Shown here: piece by piece, positions 46,479 to 55,259 of the stretch | Layout: each line of letters starts with the position of its first letter | Numbering within the stretch: the stretch's first letter is position 1 | NCBI GenBank assembly: GCA_022483465.1 | Contig: JAKVNF010000004.1 | Coordinates: 1 to 64,000 of the forward strand | From: Lachnospiraceae bacterium | Lineage (GTDB): Bacteria > Bacillota > Clostridia > Lachnospirales > Lachnospiraceae | Reading direction: 5' to 3' | DNA: 64,000 nucleotides | Notes under the pieces: model-generated | What the model was told of the DNA's origin: nothing | Databases searched by the model: none | What the model saw: the letters and a program-made list of their open reading frames with translations, nothing else | Made by a program: the position numbers and the translations under genes

Positions 46479-48281
46479 TTACTGTGCTGCCGGTGCGGCG
46501 GCTTCCTGCTTTCCTGCCTGATAGCTCTTGTCGAACTCGTCGCAGTCCTTCAGGATCTCGTCCTTCACCGGGTCCTCGAGGCGTCCCGTCTTTGCCAGCT
46601 CATTTGCCACTTCCGGGTGCTTCTCCGCAAAGAAGGCCAGGAGCTTGCCCTGGTAGTCCTTCACTTCCTTGGCCGGCAGGTTCATGAACTTCTTGCCCTC
46701 GCCGGCAACCAGCGTGATGACCTCATCTGCCATGGACATCGGGTGCTCCAGGGGCTGCTTCAAAAGCTCCATCAGCGCCGCGCCCTGGCGCAGCTGGTTT
46801 GTGGTGGCCTCATCCAGATCGGAAGAGAACTGGGTGAAGACCTGCATGTCGCGGTACTGGGCCAGGTCGATACGAAGGGAGCCGGAGGCTTTCTTCATGG
46901 CCTTGGTCTGGGCGGCACCGCCGACACGGGAGACCGAGAGACCGACGTTCACGGCAGGGCGCTGGCCCTCGAAGAACAGGTCGGACTCCAGGAAGATCTG
47001 GCCGTCGGTGATGGAAATGACGTTGGTCGGAATGTAGGCAGACACATCGCCATCCTGGGTCTCGATGATGGGCAGGGCCGTGATGGAACCGCCGCCGAGC
47101 TCATCGGAGAGCCGGGAGCTCCGCTCCAGAAGTCTGGAATGGAGATAGAAGACGTCACCGGGATATGCCTCACGTCCCGGGGATCTGCCGAGCAGCAGGG
47201 ACAGGGCACGGTATGCAACCGCGTGCTTGGACAGGTCATCGTAGACGATGAGCACGTCCCGTCCCTTGTGCATGAAGTACTCGGCAAGGCTGGTCGCTGC
47301 ATAGGGTGCGACGTACTGGAGCGGTGCCGGGTCACTTGCGGTGGAGCTCACGACGATGGAGTAGTCCATTGCGCCGTGGGTGCGCAGCGTATTCACCAGG
47401 GTCGCAACCGTGGAGGCCTTCTGGCCGATTGCCACGTAGATGCAGATGCAGTTCTGGCCCTTCTGGTTCAGGATCGTATCGATCGCGATACTGGTCTTTC
47501 CGGTCTGGCGGTCGCCGATGATGAGCTCACGCTGGCCTCTGCCGATCGGGAACATGCTGTCGATGGCGAGGATACCGGTCTGCAGGGGCTCGGAGACGCT
47601 CTTTCTGTCCACAATGCCCGGTGCCGGCTCCTCGATGGGACGGTACTCGCCGCCCTCGAGGGCGGGGCCGCCGTCGATCGGTGCGCCCAGCGCATTGACT
47701 ACACGGCCGAGGTAATCCTCGGAGCAGACGATGCCGGCGCGCTTGCCGGTACCCGTCACCCGGGAACCCTCACCGATCGTGCCCTCCTCATCGAAGAGGA
47801 TGGCGCCGATGTTGTCGCGGCCGATGTTCTGGACCATGCCCTTGACGCCGTTCTCAAAGACGACGATCTCGCCGTACTGGGCATGCTCAAGACCCTTGAT
47901 GGTGACGATGCCGTCACCGGCGGTCTCCACAAAGCCAACCTCGTTCTTCTCCGCGATGACCTTGAAGTCATCCACTGCGGAGCGAAGGATCGACATGATG
48001 GCCTTGTCGGAGCGCTCGGCGGCTGCCTTCTGCCTTGCGGCATCGATGCGGTTCTCAAACTGCCGCTCCCGGCCTCTGGTGCTCCAGTCGTACTCATCCG
48101 AGCCCACATCCAGGATGAAGCCGCCGTGGACAGCGGGCTCAATGCGGACGTCGATGAGGACATCCGCCACCTTATATTTCTTCTGTAAAAAGTCCCTGAA
48201 TCCCTGCAGCTGATCCTGTGACGGCTCCGTCACACAGCGCAGCACGGCCTTCAGGGCGCCATTGTCTAACTTTTCGCTCAT
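46479..48281 (-). CDS. atpA: ATP synthase subunit alpha carrying a fused delta C-terminal domain
   Basis: 600 residues, about 87 longer at the N terminus than ordinary alpha. Residues about 1-80 match the C-terminal half of subunit delta: ALKAVLRCVTEPSQDQLQGF, then VLIDVRIEPAVHGGFILDVG and STRGRERQFENRI (compare delta's K+..V..S..GG..I+.G....D.S.RGRL). The alpha part begins around 88-95 with NEVGFVETAGDGIVTIKGL, Walker A GDRQTGKT at about 256-263, VYDDLSKHAVAYRALSLLLGRSPGREAYPGDVFYLHSRLLERS. No atpH gene lies between atpF and atpA (27 bp gap), so the delta N-terminal domain is absent here. The fused piece could still contact subunit b. The C-terminal tail has an AAAPAAQ extension. Confidence 0.95.
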   Translation of the reverse strand: MSEKLDNGALKAVLRCVTEPSQDQLQGFRDFLQKKYKVADVLIDVRIEPAVHGGFILDVGSDEYDWSTRGRERQFENRIDAARQKAAAERSDKAIMSILRSAVDDFKVIAEKNEVGFVETAGDGIVTIKGLEHAQYGEIVVFENGVKGMVQNIGRDNIGAILFDEEGTIGEGSRVTGTGKRAGIVCSEDYLGRVVNALGAPIDGGPALEGGEYRPIEEPAPGIVDRKSVSEPLQTGILAIDSMFPIGRGQRELIIGDRQTGKTSIAIDTILNQKGQNCICIYVAIGQKASTVATLVNTLRTHGAMDYSIVVSSTASDPAPLQYVAPYAATSLAEYFMHKGRDVLIVYDDLSKHAVAYRALSLLLGRSPGREAYPGDVFYLHSRLLERSSRLSDELGGGSITALPIIETQDGDVSAYIPTNVISITDGQIFLESDLFFEGQRPAVNVGLSVSRVGGAAQTKAMKKASGSLRIDLAQYRDMQVFTQFSSDLDEATTNQLRQGAALMELLKQPLEHPMSMADEVITLVAGEGKKFMNLPAKEVKDYQGKLLAFFAEKHPEVANELAKTGRLEDPVKDEILKDCDEFDKSYQAGKQEAAAPAAQ

Positions 48282-48308
48282 ATCTTACCTTCCCGGCCAC
48301 GCGCACGA

Positions 48309-48791
48309 TCAGTTCTGCTTCGGATCTTTGCTGACCTGCTTCAAGAAGTCATCGTAGAGCTTCTCGTCGCTCTGCGCCTCTGCGATCTTGGCAGCGGCGT
48401 CCTTGACCATATCGGAGATCTCCTCCTCGGCCTTGTGCTTCTCCTGATCGGCTGCCGCCTGGGCCTTCTTTCTGGCCTCTGCGACGATCTCGTTGGACTT
48501 GCCGTTGGCATCGGCAACGATGCGGTCGTACTCCGCACCGGCATCCTTTCTGGCCGCAGCGAGCTTTTCCTGACGATCCGCCTCGATCTCCTTGATGGAG
48601 TTCTCGTACTGATCCTTCAGGGCATTGGCATCCTGACGGGTGCGCTCTGCATCGGCGTACTTCGCCTTGATCTCCTCATCCCGCTTGTTCAGGATGTTGT
48701 GGACCGGCTTGAACAGGAACTTCCTGATCAGTACGTAGAGGATCAGGAGGTTGATGATGGTCCACAGAATGTCGATATCAATACGTAACAT
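48309..48791 (-). CDS. atpF: ATP synthase F0 subunit b
   Basis: 160 residues from ATG 48791 (AAAGGAAA just upstream); the track begins at a GTG 7 codons earlier. One membrane helix (IDILWTIINLLILYVLIRKFLFKPV) then a long charged coiled coil (NILNKRDEEIKAKYADAERTRQDAN ... AAADQEKHKAEEEISDMVKDAAAKIAEAQSDEKLYDDFL). It forms the peripheral stalk and normally binds delta; here it must meet the delta-like segment fused to alpha. Confidence 0.95.
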   Translation of the reverse strand: MLRIDIDILWTIINLLILYVLIRKFLFKPVHNILNKRDEEIKAKYADAERTRQDANALKDQYENSIKEIEADRQEKLAAARKDAGAEYDRIVADANGKSNEIVAEARKKAQAAADQEKHKAEEEISDMVKDAAAKIAEAQSDEKLYDDFLKQVSKDPKQN

Positions 48792-48854
48792 TTTTTCGTT
48801 TCCTTTCCGCACGTTCTACCGGAAAGCCCGAGGCTCCCCTTGCCCGGTACCAGA

Positions 48855-49073
48855 TCAAAGCATGAAGATGATCAGAATACCGAGAACGAAACCGTAGATG
48901 GCGGTTGCCTCTGCGAGTGCGGAACCAAGGAGCAGGATTCTCATGATCTTGTTGTCCGCCTCAGGCTGTCTTGCGATGGCATCCACGGCGTGGGCTGTTG
49001 CCATGCCGATACCGATACCTGCACCGATGCAGGCAAGTGCTGCGATTCCCGCGCCAATTGCTGTTAAACTCAT
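48855..49073 (-). CDS. atpE: ATP synthase F0 subunit c
   Basis: 72 residues, two membrane helices around the polar loop RQPEADNK. The ion-carrying carboxylate is Glu55 in [15 protein letters not shown]. In the sodium-type c subunits helix 1 has a Gln and helix 2 an ES pair; here the positions read GIGIGMA and AEAT, lacking the Gln, so the ring probably carries protons (inference). Confidence 0.97.
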   Translation of the reverse strand: MSLTAIGAGIAALACIGAGIGIGMATAHAVDAIARQPEADNKIMRILLLGSALAEATAIYGFVLGILIIFML

Positions 49074-49142
49074 AGTTTTTCCTCCTGTGCCTGTTCTCAG
49101 GCATCTGTATCTAACGACCGATTGATCGAAAGCTGTTGCATG

Positions 49143-49889
49143 TTATGCGGCCAAAGCCTTCTGTTTCTTTTTCTTCTTTTCCTTCTTCTCGGACGGTGCC
49201 GCGGGCTCCACAGCCTCCTGGATGAACAGGCCGGTCAGGAACACGAAGACATATGCCTGGATGAAGCCATCGAAGATATCGAAGTAGAGTGAGAAGATAA
49301 TGGGAACGCCCACCGGAATCAGCATCTCAATCAGCTCCATGATGACAAAGGAGCCGAGGACGTTGCCGAACAGTCGCATGCAGAGCGAGAGCGGACGGAT
49401 GAAGATCTCCAGGACATTGATCGGTGCCACGATGGCGATGGGCTCTGCAAAGCTGTGTGCCCAGCCCTTGACGCCTCTTGCACGGATGCCGGCGGCCTCG
49501 ATGAGGACGATGCTCATCACGGCCAGGCCGATCGTGACGTTCAGGTCCTTGGTCGGCGGCTTCATGCCCAGAAGGCCCATGATGTTTGCCAAACCGATGT
49601 AGATCAGGACCGTGCCCAGATACTCACTGTACTGCTTGCCGTAGGGCCCGAGGATCTCCCCGGTGAAGTTGTCGATAAAGGTCACGAAGGCCTCCACGAC
49701 GAGCTGCTTCTTTGACGGGTTCTGCACCGTCATCCCGTGGGTGAGCCAGATTGCGAGGAGCACCAGAATTGCCATCACCACCCACGTGATCACCACCGAC
49801 TCGGCGACCGGAATGCCGCCGAAGAGCGGGATCGTGAAGGCGGTGTCGACGTTCAGCCGCTCCACCAGTTCACTTGCCATTGACTTCAT
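49143..49889 (-). CDS. atpB: ATP synthase F0 subunit a
   Basis: 248 residues, GGAAGG 7 nt before the ATG. Multi-pass stator channel; the essential Arg is in LSLCMRLFGNVLGSFVIMELIEML. Others: GPYGKQYSEYLGTVLIYIGLANIMGL, LNVTIGLAVMSIVL, AYVFVFLTGLFIQEAVEP, then a lysine-rich tail (EKKEKKKKKQK). First gene of atpBEFAGDC. No atpI precedes it; an IS200-like element begins about 130 bp upstream. Confidence 0.96.
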   Translation of the reverse strand: MKSMASELVERLNVDTAFTIPLFGGIPVAESVVITWVVMAILVLLAIWLTHGMTVQNPSKKQLVVEAFVTFIDNFTGEILGPYGKQYSEYLGTVLIYIGLANIMGLLGMKPPTKDLNVTIGLAVMSIVLIEAAGIRARGVKGWAHSFAEPIAIVAPINVLEIFIRPLSLCMRLFGNVLGSFVIMELIEMLIPVGVPIIFSLYFDIFDGFIQAYVFVFLTGLFIQEAVEPAAPSEKKEKKKKKQKALAA

Positions 49890-50016
49890 GTGTTTACCTT
49901 CCTTCTTGCGGAAATGGCGCGAACGCGCGCCATTCGCTATTCTATTCGCTTTCCAGCGAAAAACCCGCCAGATTCTGCAGCCCGTGCGACAAAACAGGAC
50001 TTATTTCCTAATCAGT

Positions 50017-50684
50017 ACCACCAGCTTTGCTGGTGGTCTGTGTTCGCCCCTCCGGGGCTTACCGGTGCGTTTCCGCCTAAAGGCGGTCTAGCAAACCGTT
50101 CTTACATTACTGGTGGCCGCCTAAAGGCGGCTCCCTTTTTGACTACTTTTCGGGATCTCCTTCCAGTCGATCCCTTTCGTACTGTTCTGCAATATACTTC
50201 TTGATTGTCTCTTCATTGACATTTCCCACCGTTTCGCAATAGTAGCCTCTTGCCCAGAAATGTCTGTCGTATCTTTGGCGATATTCTGGATGCTTGTCGA
50301 AGATCATGAGAGAACTTTTTCCTTTGATGCGGCCAACTACCTTTGCCACACTCATTTTCGGTGGGATCGACACATACATATGTACATGATCAGGCAAGGT
50401 GGCCGCTTTGATAATCGTGACTCCTTCCATCTTGCAGACCTTCCCTATAATTTCGCCTATTTCCTTCCGCAGCTCCCCGAACATTACTTTTCGTCTATAC
50501 TTCGGAATGAACACTATATGATATGTGCAGTTATATCGACTGTGTGCTAAACTCAAATCGTCCATGGGCGCCTCCGCTGTCTTGAAGTGGTTTGCTAGAC
50601 CTACTTCATTGTACAGCGGAGGCTGTTTTTTGTTACTCCGCTTGCCGCCACGGGCTTCTGTCACTCCCCCAGCTCCGCTGGGGG
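50017..50684 (-). mobile_element. IS200/IS605-type element
   Basis: Outer hairpins ACCACCAGC-ttt-GCTGGTGGT (50017-50037) and CCCCCAGC-tcc-GCTGGGGG (50666-50684) flank a single tnpA, as in IS200-like single-strand transposons. Inside, a 13-bp perfect inverted repeat GGTCTAGCAAACC (50085-50097 and 50589-50601) and two copies of CCGCCTAAAGGCGG (about 50073 and 50117) add structure. Exact ends are not proven. It lies between atpB and the secreted-protein gene. Confidence 0.8.
50143..50565 (-). CDS. tnpA: IS200-type TnpA (Y1 transposase)
   Basis: 140 residues from ATG 50565 (GGAGG 6-7 nt upstream). Small HUH single-strand transposase: YHIVFIPKYRRKVMFGELRKEIGEII, the HUH pair in LPDHVHMYVSIPPKMSV, KGKSSLMIFDKHPEYR, and the catalytic Tyr region HFWARGYYCETVGNVNEETIKKYIAEQ. 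Complete in appearance. No TnpB partner. Confidence 0.96.
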   Translation of the reverse strand: MDDLSLAHSRYNCTYHIVFIPKYRRKVMFGELRKEIGEIIGKVCKMEGVTIIKAATLPDHVHMYVSIPPKMSVAKVVGRIKGKSSLMIFDKHPEYRQRYDRHFWARGYYCETVGNVNEETIKKYIAEQYERDRLEGDPEK

Positions 50685-50716
50685 ATTAAGATCTGTTTCA
50701 TTTAGTGCAGCCCGCT

Positions 50717-51259
50717 TTACGGCTGGGCCGGATCCCTCTGAAAGACCAGCGATTGGACGTTGTCATCCGCGTCATACTGGATCCAGAGCAGGTACGCGGT
50801 ATCCTCCGCATCCTGGTAGAAGTCGACGCCGCCCGCCTTCTCGGCGGAGGCAGCAAGGACAAAGGCCTCACCCAGTTTTCCCGCAACGATCGATCTGGGA
50901 TCGCCCACCTTCACGTTGTGAAAGCGCACGGCACCGGAGTCAGCCGTCACCACCAGGGGGAGCTGACCCTCCGTTCTCGTGTAGTAGAGATCGTCCGCAT
51001 CCAGCACGGTAAGGCTCCGAAGTACGGTCTCATCGACCTTGCTGGTCTTGGACGAAGACGAACTGCCGCCGGAGGCCGCCTGTTCCATCGCCTTGTTTAG
51101 GGTCTCCTGGTCGGTGACCAGGCCCTTTTTCGTCAGCGTGACCCCCGGCGGAACCGGGGCGGTCTTTGCCTTTGCCGATGCGGCAAGGCTGTTCTGGGCA
51201 ACAAGGAGCGCCGCTGCAAGAAGCAGTGCCGCGCCCCTTTTGAATGGGATCCTTTGCAT
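50717..51259 (-). CDS. Secreted protein of unknown function
   Basis: 180 residues from ATG 51259 (GGAGGGGGCAGG upstream). A signal peptide (FKRGAALLLAAALLVAQNSLAASAKA) precedes a Ser-rich segment (ASGGSSSSSKTSK) and an alpha/beta region (LRSLTVLDADDLYYTRTEGQLPLVVTADSGAVRFHNVKVGDP, then LLWIQYDADDNVQSLVFQRDP). No domain recognised. Possibly an envelope protein. The IS200-like element lies immediately downstream. Confidence 0.7.
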   Translation of the reverse strand: MQRIPFKRGAALLLAAALLVAQNSLAASAKAKTAPVPPGVTLTKKGLVTDQETLNKAMEQAASGGSSSSSKTSKVDETVLRSLTVLDADDLYYTRTEGQLPLVVTADSGAVRFHNVKVGDPRSIVAGKLGEAFVLAASAEKAGGVDFYQDAEDTAYLLWIQYDADDNVQSLVFQRDPAQP

Positions 51260-51572
51260 CACCTGCCCCCTCCCCCCGGGGCCCTTGTGACAGCACCCGG
51301 CTTGACGGCTTGCATTATAGCACAGGCGCGGATGGGAAGTCATCCGGGCGGGTTAGGATATGTTCAGAATTTTTCTACATTCTTAATATTTTCACCGACG
51401 GTTTCAGTGACATCTGACGATTTTGCCTGGGTCAATGCCGCTTCTGCCGCCGACCGGTCTTTCCCGCTTGCCCCGACAGTGAAACCCATTATACTGAAGC
51501 CGTAGGGATGCGTAAAACGCATTTTTGACATAGTCATCATCAGGATTTGATATTTCAGAGAGTGAGCGCGGG
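51260..51572. other. Regulatory gap ahead of the LysR gene
   Basis: About 310 bp between a divergent pair (secreted protein and LysR regulator). It contains AT-rich sequence (ATATGTTCAGAATTTTTC) and probable promoters for both; LysR operators (T-N11-A) may be here, but none was pinned down. Confidence 0.45.
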
Positions 51573-52469
51573 ATGGACGTCAACTACGAATACTACAAGA
51601 TCTTCTACTACGTGGCCAGGTACGGGAACTTCACCAGAGCCGCAAGGGCCCTTGGCAGCGGACAGCCCAACGTCACCCGCGCCATGAACTGCCTGGAGGA
51701 GCAGGTGCACAGCACCCTGTTCATCCGCACCAACCGCGGCGTGCGGCTGACCCCGGAGGGGGAGCTGTTATACCGCCACGTGGAGTCCGCCATCTCCCAG
51801 ATCCAGGCCGCGGAGGCCTCGCTCCACGAGGCAAGCAGCCTCGAACACGGCAGCATCTCCATCGGGGCCAGTGATACCGCCCTGAACATCTGCCTGCTGC
51901 CGATCCTGAAGACCTTTCACGAGGCCCATCCCAGGATCCGCCTGAAGCTGGAGAACCAGACCACGCTCCAGGCGATCCCGTCGGTGAAAAACGGCGAGGT
52001 GGACTTTGCCGTGGTCTCCACCCCCACCGGCGTGACGCCGCCGCTCCAGGAGGTGCCGCTCACCACGTATCAGGAGATTCTCGTGGGCGGCAGCACCTTC
52101 TCCGCCCTGGGCGGCCAGGTGCTGACCCTCGACGAGCTGCTCCACTACCCCATGATCAGTCTCGGGCGGCAGACCATGACCTGGCAGTTCTACCACCAGT
52201 GGTTTCTCGCCCACGACCTGGAGTTTTCGCCGGACACGGAGGTGGCCACCGCGGACCAGATCCTGCCGCTTGTCAAGTGCGGGCTGGGGCTGGCCTTTCT
52301 CCCGGAGCCGATGGCGCAGGCGGCGCTCGCCTCCCATAAGATCGTCCGGATCTTCCTGCCAGAGGACGTCCCTGAGCGGCAGATCTGCCTGGTCTTTGAC
52401 CGGCAGCTCCCCTTCAGCGCCGCCGCCCAGAAGCTGACAGACGACATGCTGGGGAGAAAGTCCGGTTAA
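51573..52469 (+). CDS. LysR-family transcriptional regulator
   Basis: 298 residues. Winged helix at 1-60 (YYKIFYYVARYGNFTRAARALGSGQPNVTRAMNCLEEQVHSTLFIRTNRGVRLTPEGELLY), a linker helix, and a periplasmic-binding-like effector domain (ISIGASDTALNICLLPILKTFHEAHPRIRLKLEN, VDFAVVSTPT, VKCGLGLAFLPEPMA). It is divergent from the secreted protein at 50717 and may control it; the effector is unknown. Its 3' end meets the remnant gene on the other strand. Confidence 0.94.
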   Translation: MDVNYEYYKIFYYVARYGNFTRAARALGSGQPNVTRAMNCLEEQVHSTLFIRTNRGVRLTPEGELLYRHVESAISQIQAAEASLHEASSLEHGSISIGASDTALNICLLPILKTFHEAHPRIRLKLENQTTLQAIPSVKNGEVDFAVVSTPTGVTPPLQEVPLTTYQEILVGGSTFSALGGQVLTLDELLHYPMISLGRQTMTWQFYHQWFLAHDLEFSPDTEVATADQILPLVKCGLGLAFLPEPMAQAALASHKIVRIFLPEDVPERQICLVFDRQLPFSAAAQKLTDDMLGRKSG

Positions 52470-52682
52470 CCGCGGACCGGCGCCTGCCCCCGCCGAAACA
52501 GAAGGCGAAAGATGGCGCGCACCAGGGGCCCGACAAGAAAGATCTGGAGAAGGAGCGCCACAGGAAAGCACCTGACCGCCGTCGTGATCCAGAGGACAAA
52601 CCAGCCGGCACCCGCCCCGTTGTGGAGCAGGACGGAGAAGAGGGGCACCAGCGGGACGACGCAGCAGAACGCATTCCCCGCA
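52466..52682 (-). pseudogene. C-terminal remnant of a DUF2798-like membrane protein
   Basis: An open frame of about 70 residues with two hydrophobic segments (PLFSVLLHNGAGAGWFVLWITTAVRCFPVALLLQIFLVGPLVRAIFRLLFRR). The FP.A.L.Q.F.VGPLVR..FR.LF pattern matches the end of DUF2798 proteins. The 5' part is replaced at about 52682 by transposase sequence, so it is truncated. This point is the left border of the AT-richer mobile region. Confidence 0.6.
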
Positions 52683-52871
52683 TATTCGCATAGGTAACTA
52701 CAGCATACATCATAATTGGGTTGTACCCGGTTCTTCCCTTATTGAACAATTGGCTAACAAGCCAGAAATGTCTAATTTCTCCATCACTTTTTTCAGGATA
52801 TAGACTGGATCGTCGTCAGGTAAACTCAATTCGAAGAAACTAAAGTTAATTTTCTGTTGCCTTAATTCAAA
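52683..52871 (-). pseudogene. IS1182-type transposase N-terminal remnant, frameshifted
   Basis: Two frames are needed: LPDDDPVYILKKVMEKLDISGLLANC then, one base shifted, KGRTGYNPIMMYAVVTYANMRGMR, the standard IS1182 N-terminal order. A single A seems lost in TGTTCAATAAGG. The 5' side was cut by the IS at 52872 (its other flank is at 55367) and the 3' side ends near 52683. Confidence 0.75.
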
Positions 52872-53041
52872 CTGGAGAGTTGAAAGTTCTCCCTTTGTAA
52901 GTGAATAAAGCAACTCCATTTTGACGACAAATAGACACGCGGATGGTACAATTATAGTGGTAAATGAATGACTAATGGTCACTATTTTGTAGTAGCGCTA
53001 TGAATAGTGAATATGATACAATACCACTATGGAGGTGCCGC

Positions 53042-53766
53042 GTGGGCTATATTTACAAAAGGCGTTAGTTAAGAAACGGGTTGATAAGCGATCGCCTAGC
53101 ATGAGACCACTAATACCTCACTTTGAGCTCGAGCTGGGTACACTCCTATCCGTGCTGTGTTGCATCATGTAACAAAGCATCACCTAGATTGCCTAAACAC
53201 ATACACTCACTTGCCGAGTATGTGACTATAAATAACAAGATAGGCATTATGCGGAGAAGAAAAGAGCTCCAAATGGGGATTCTATATCTTCATCGGACAT
53301 TATCGCGTCGAGAGTTCACCATGGAGGTTGTGGTATGGAACCCATCAACCCGGTTCTTTACTAACGCCTTTACAAAAAAACCAAAAATGGAACAACGTAT
53401 GTTTATGACAATGTAAGCTATTGGCGTAAGGACATCAAACAGCCTCGCTCGAAGCGTAAACTGATTGGCAAGCTCGACCCGGATACAAGGGAAATCGTCC
53501 CTACCTCCGGAAGAGGCAGAAAGCGCAAGGTCCAGCCAGACAGCACTACAACTGTTGCAGTTACCACTGCTTCATCAGCACCAAAGGCCTCTGGATCAGG
53601 TTCACAAAACTCTGATGATCTCCGCTATCAATATGAGGAATGCCGACGTCAGCTTCTTGAAACACAGGCGGAACTGGCAAAGGCTCGAAGTCAGGCAGAC
53701 GCATACCGTGCAGAAGTTGAGAAGTTCAAGGCTGATCTGGAGTCCTTTTTCAGAAAGTACCATTGA
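53042..53766 (+). pseudogene. IS accessory ORF split by a MITE
   Basis: GGAGG at 53031 precedes GTG 53042. Removing bases 53061-53368 and one 9-bp duplication restores one frame of 135 codons: VGYIYKKTKNGTTYVYDN, then SYWRKDIKQPRSKRKLIGKLD and a C-terminal coiled coil (DDLRYQYEECRRQLLETQAELAKARSQADAYRAEVEKFKADLESFF), ending at 53766, 50 bp before the transposase ATG. This small protein probably assists the transposase, as two-ORF elements of this type do; the function is not known. Confidence 0.8.
53061..53368 (+). mobile_element. 308-bp MITE, IS1595-type ends, copy 1
   Basis: Starts GGCGTTAGTTAAGAAACGGG and ends ..CGGTTCTTTACTAACGCC, with a 9-bp duplication TTTACAAAA on both sides (53052-53060, 53369-53377). 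Its ends match those of the IS1595 element at 2316 in 26 of 29 positions on the left side. No transposase inside; the track ORF 53123-53416 spans its end and has no known domain. It is the same length as copy 2 at 57418 in reverse orientation. Confidence 0.92.
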
Positions 53767-53816
53767 CACTAGGAAAGCATTGCTCTCCTGGGTTTGTGCC
53801 ACGCGGCTGACAACTC

Positions 53817-55259
53817 ATGGCCGAATATCTGGAAAAGTCACTGCAGTCGTTCCGCTCCTGCTTCTTCAAGGAGAGGGCTTTCCGCTGGTTCGTCCTCGTC
53901 ATCCTCATGTTTATCCTGAGGGAGGATCACCTCGGAGTAACTTCAACCATCCGAGCTTTGTCACTAAACCATGGATGCTACGACACGCTCATCCACTTTT
54001 TCCATTCATCAGCCTATCAGACGCAGATGGTGAGGCTGGCGTGGTATCGTTTTGTCCGTGACTCGGCAAACTTTCTCCTGGCAGACGGCCGTACGATTCT
54101 CATAGGTGATGGAGTCAAGCAGTCCAAGGAAGCAAGATACATGCCGGGAGTAAAGAAGCTTCATCAGGAGTCGGAAGATTCCTCCAAGGGAGAGTACATC
54201 TTCGGCCACATGTTTGGCGCCATCGGCGTCCTCATTGGCACCAAACAGCATCACCTGTGCCTGCCACTCCACATGAGCATTCAGGACGGACTTCGAGATG
54301 CTGCAGGCTGGGAGAACAGCGGCATCAGTGCAGAAAGCCATGTGGTTCAGATCATCCGTAACGCTTATGATGCCGCCAGGACACTGGGAAGAAGCTTTCT
54401 GATCCTGGACCGTTACTTCCTGACTGTACCTGCCATCAGCGCGATGAATGAGCTGAACTCGTCAGATGGAGGCAATCGGATTGCCATCATCACCAAAGCA
54501 AAGAGGAATGTCATCGCTTACCGCCAGCCAATCCCGACACTCCGGAAAACCCGCGGCCGCCCCCGTAAGAAGGGAACACCCGTCAAACTGAACGACCTGT
54601 TTGATTCGAAGAAAAGTCATTTCGAGACCGAGGTCATGTACCTTTACGGGAGAAAACGGACCGTGCGCCATATGTATCTGGATCTTCTCTGGGGAACAAA
54701 GCTTTACCAGGAGCTCCGCTTTGTCCTCGTAGAGTACGAAGATGATGGAGGCCCCAAGCGGGGAATCCTTGTATGCACCGAAAAGTATGCGCCCAATCTC
54801 ATCATTACACTGTACGCATACAGATTTTCGATTGAAGAATTCTTCCGCGAATTCAAGCAACGCTTTGGAGGCTTCGGGTACCACTTCTGGACCAGAAGCA
54901 TTGCGAAGCTCAACCACTTCAAGAAGAAAGATGAGCCTGATCGTCTCAGCCATGTAAAGGATCCGGCAGCGCAGAAGAAGATCCTGAATACCGTCGACGC
55001 GATAGAGCGCTTCGTTCTGTTTGCAGAGATCGCCATGGGGCTTGTTCAGCTGATGACGTATCGGATCCAGGACGTCAGGAAGATACAGGACTTCCGGTAT
55101 GTGAGGACACAGAGAGATGGGTACATCTCAGAAGCTACGTTGTTGTACTATCTGCGCCACACATTTTTGGGCAGTTTGCTCTCGAGGCCGGAGTCCTTCC
55201 TAACCCGGTATATTTCTGCACTGCAGGCCCACTATTCGGATGAAGACCTGGTCTCATAG
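53817..55259 (+). CDS. IS4-superfamily DDE transposase with YREK motif
   Basis: 480 residues, intact. The DDE triad: Asp in RTILIGDGVKQSKEARYMPG, Asp in SFLILDRYFLTV, and Glu in the YREK signature YAYRFSIEEFFREFKQRFGG (Y-x2-R-x3-E-x6-K). Earlier it has FILREDHLGVTSTIRALSLN. It is 50 bp downstream of the disrupted accessory ORF. The split partner may reduce activity of this copy. Confidence 0.93.
   Translation: MAEYLEKSLQSFRSCFFKERAFRWFVLVILMFILREDHLGVTSTIRALSLNHGCYDTLIHFFHSSAYQTQMVRLAWYRFVRDSANFLLADGRTILIGDGVKQSKEARYMPGVKKLHQESEDSSKGEYIFGHMFGAIGVLIGTKQHHLCLPLHMSIQDGLRDAAGWENSGISAESHVVQIIRNAYDAARTLGRSFLILDRYFLTVPAISAMNELNSSDGGNRIAIITKAKRNVIAYRQPIPTLRKTRGRPRKKGTPVKLNDLFDSKKSHFETEVMYLYGRKRTVRHMYLDLLWGTKLYQELRFVLVEYEDDGGPKRGILVCTEKYAPNLIITLYAYRFSIEEFFREFKQRFGGFGYHFWTRSIAKLNHFKKKDEPDRLSHVKDPAAQKKILNTVDAIERFVLFAEIAMGLVQLMTYRIQDVRKIQDFRYVRTQRDGYISEATLLYYLRHTFLGSLLSRPESFLTRYISALQAHYSDEDLVS

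Noticed and set aside
50072-50132. CCGCCTAAAGGCGG repeats as a separate element
   Set aside because: They lie within the terminal region of the IS200-like element and are best explained as part of it.
53123-53416. 97-residue ORF in MITE copy 1 (and its twin at 57361-57663)
   Set aside because: Both run across the MITE boundary, differ after it, and have no known domain. Shared residues simply reflect the duplicated element.
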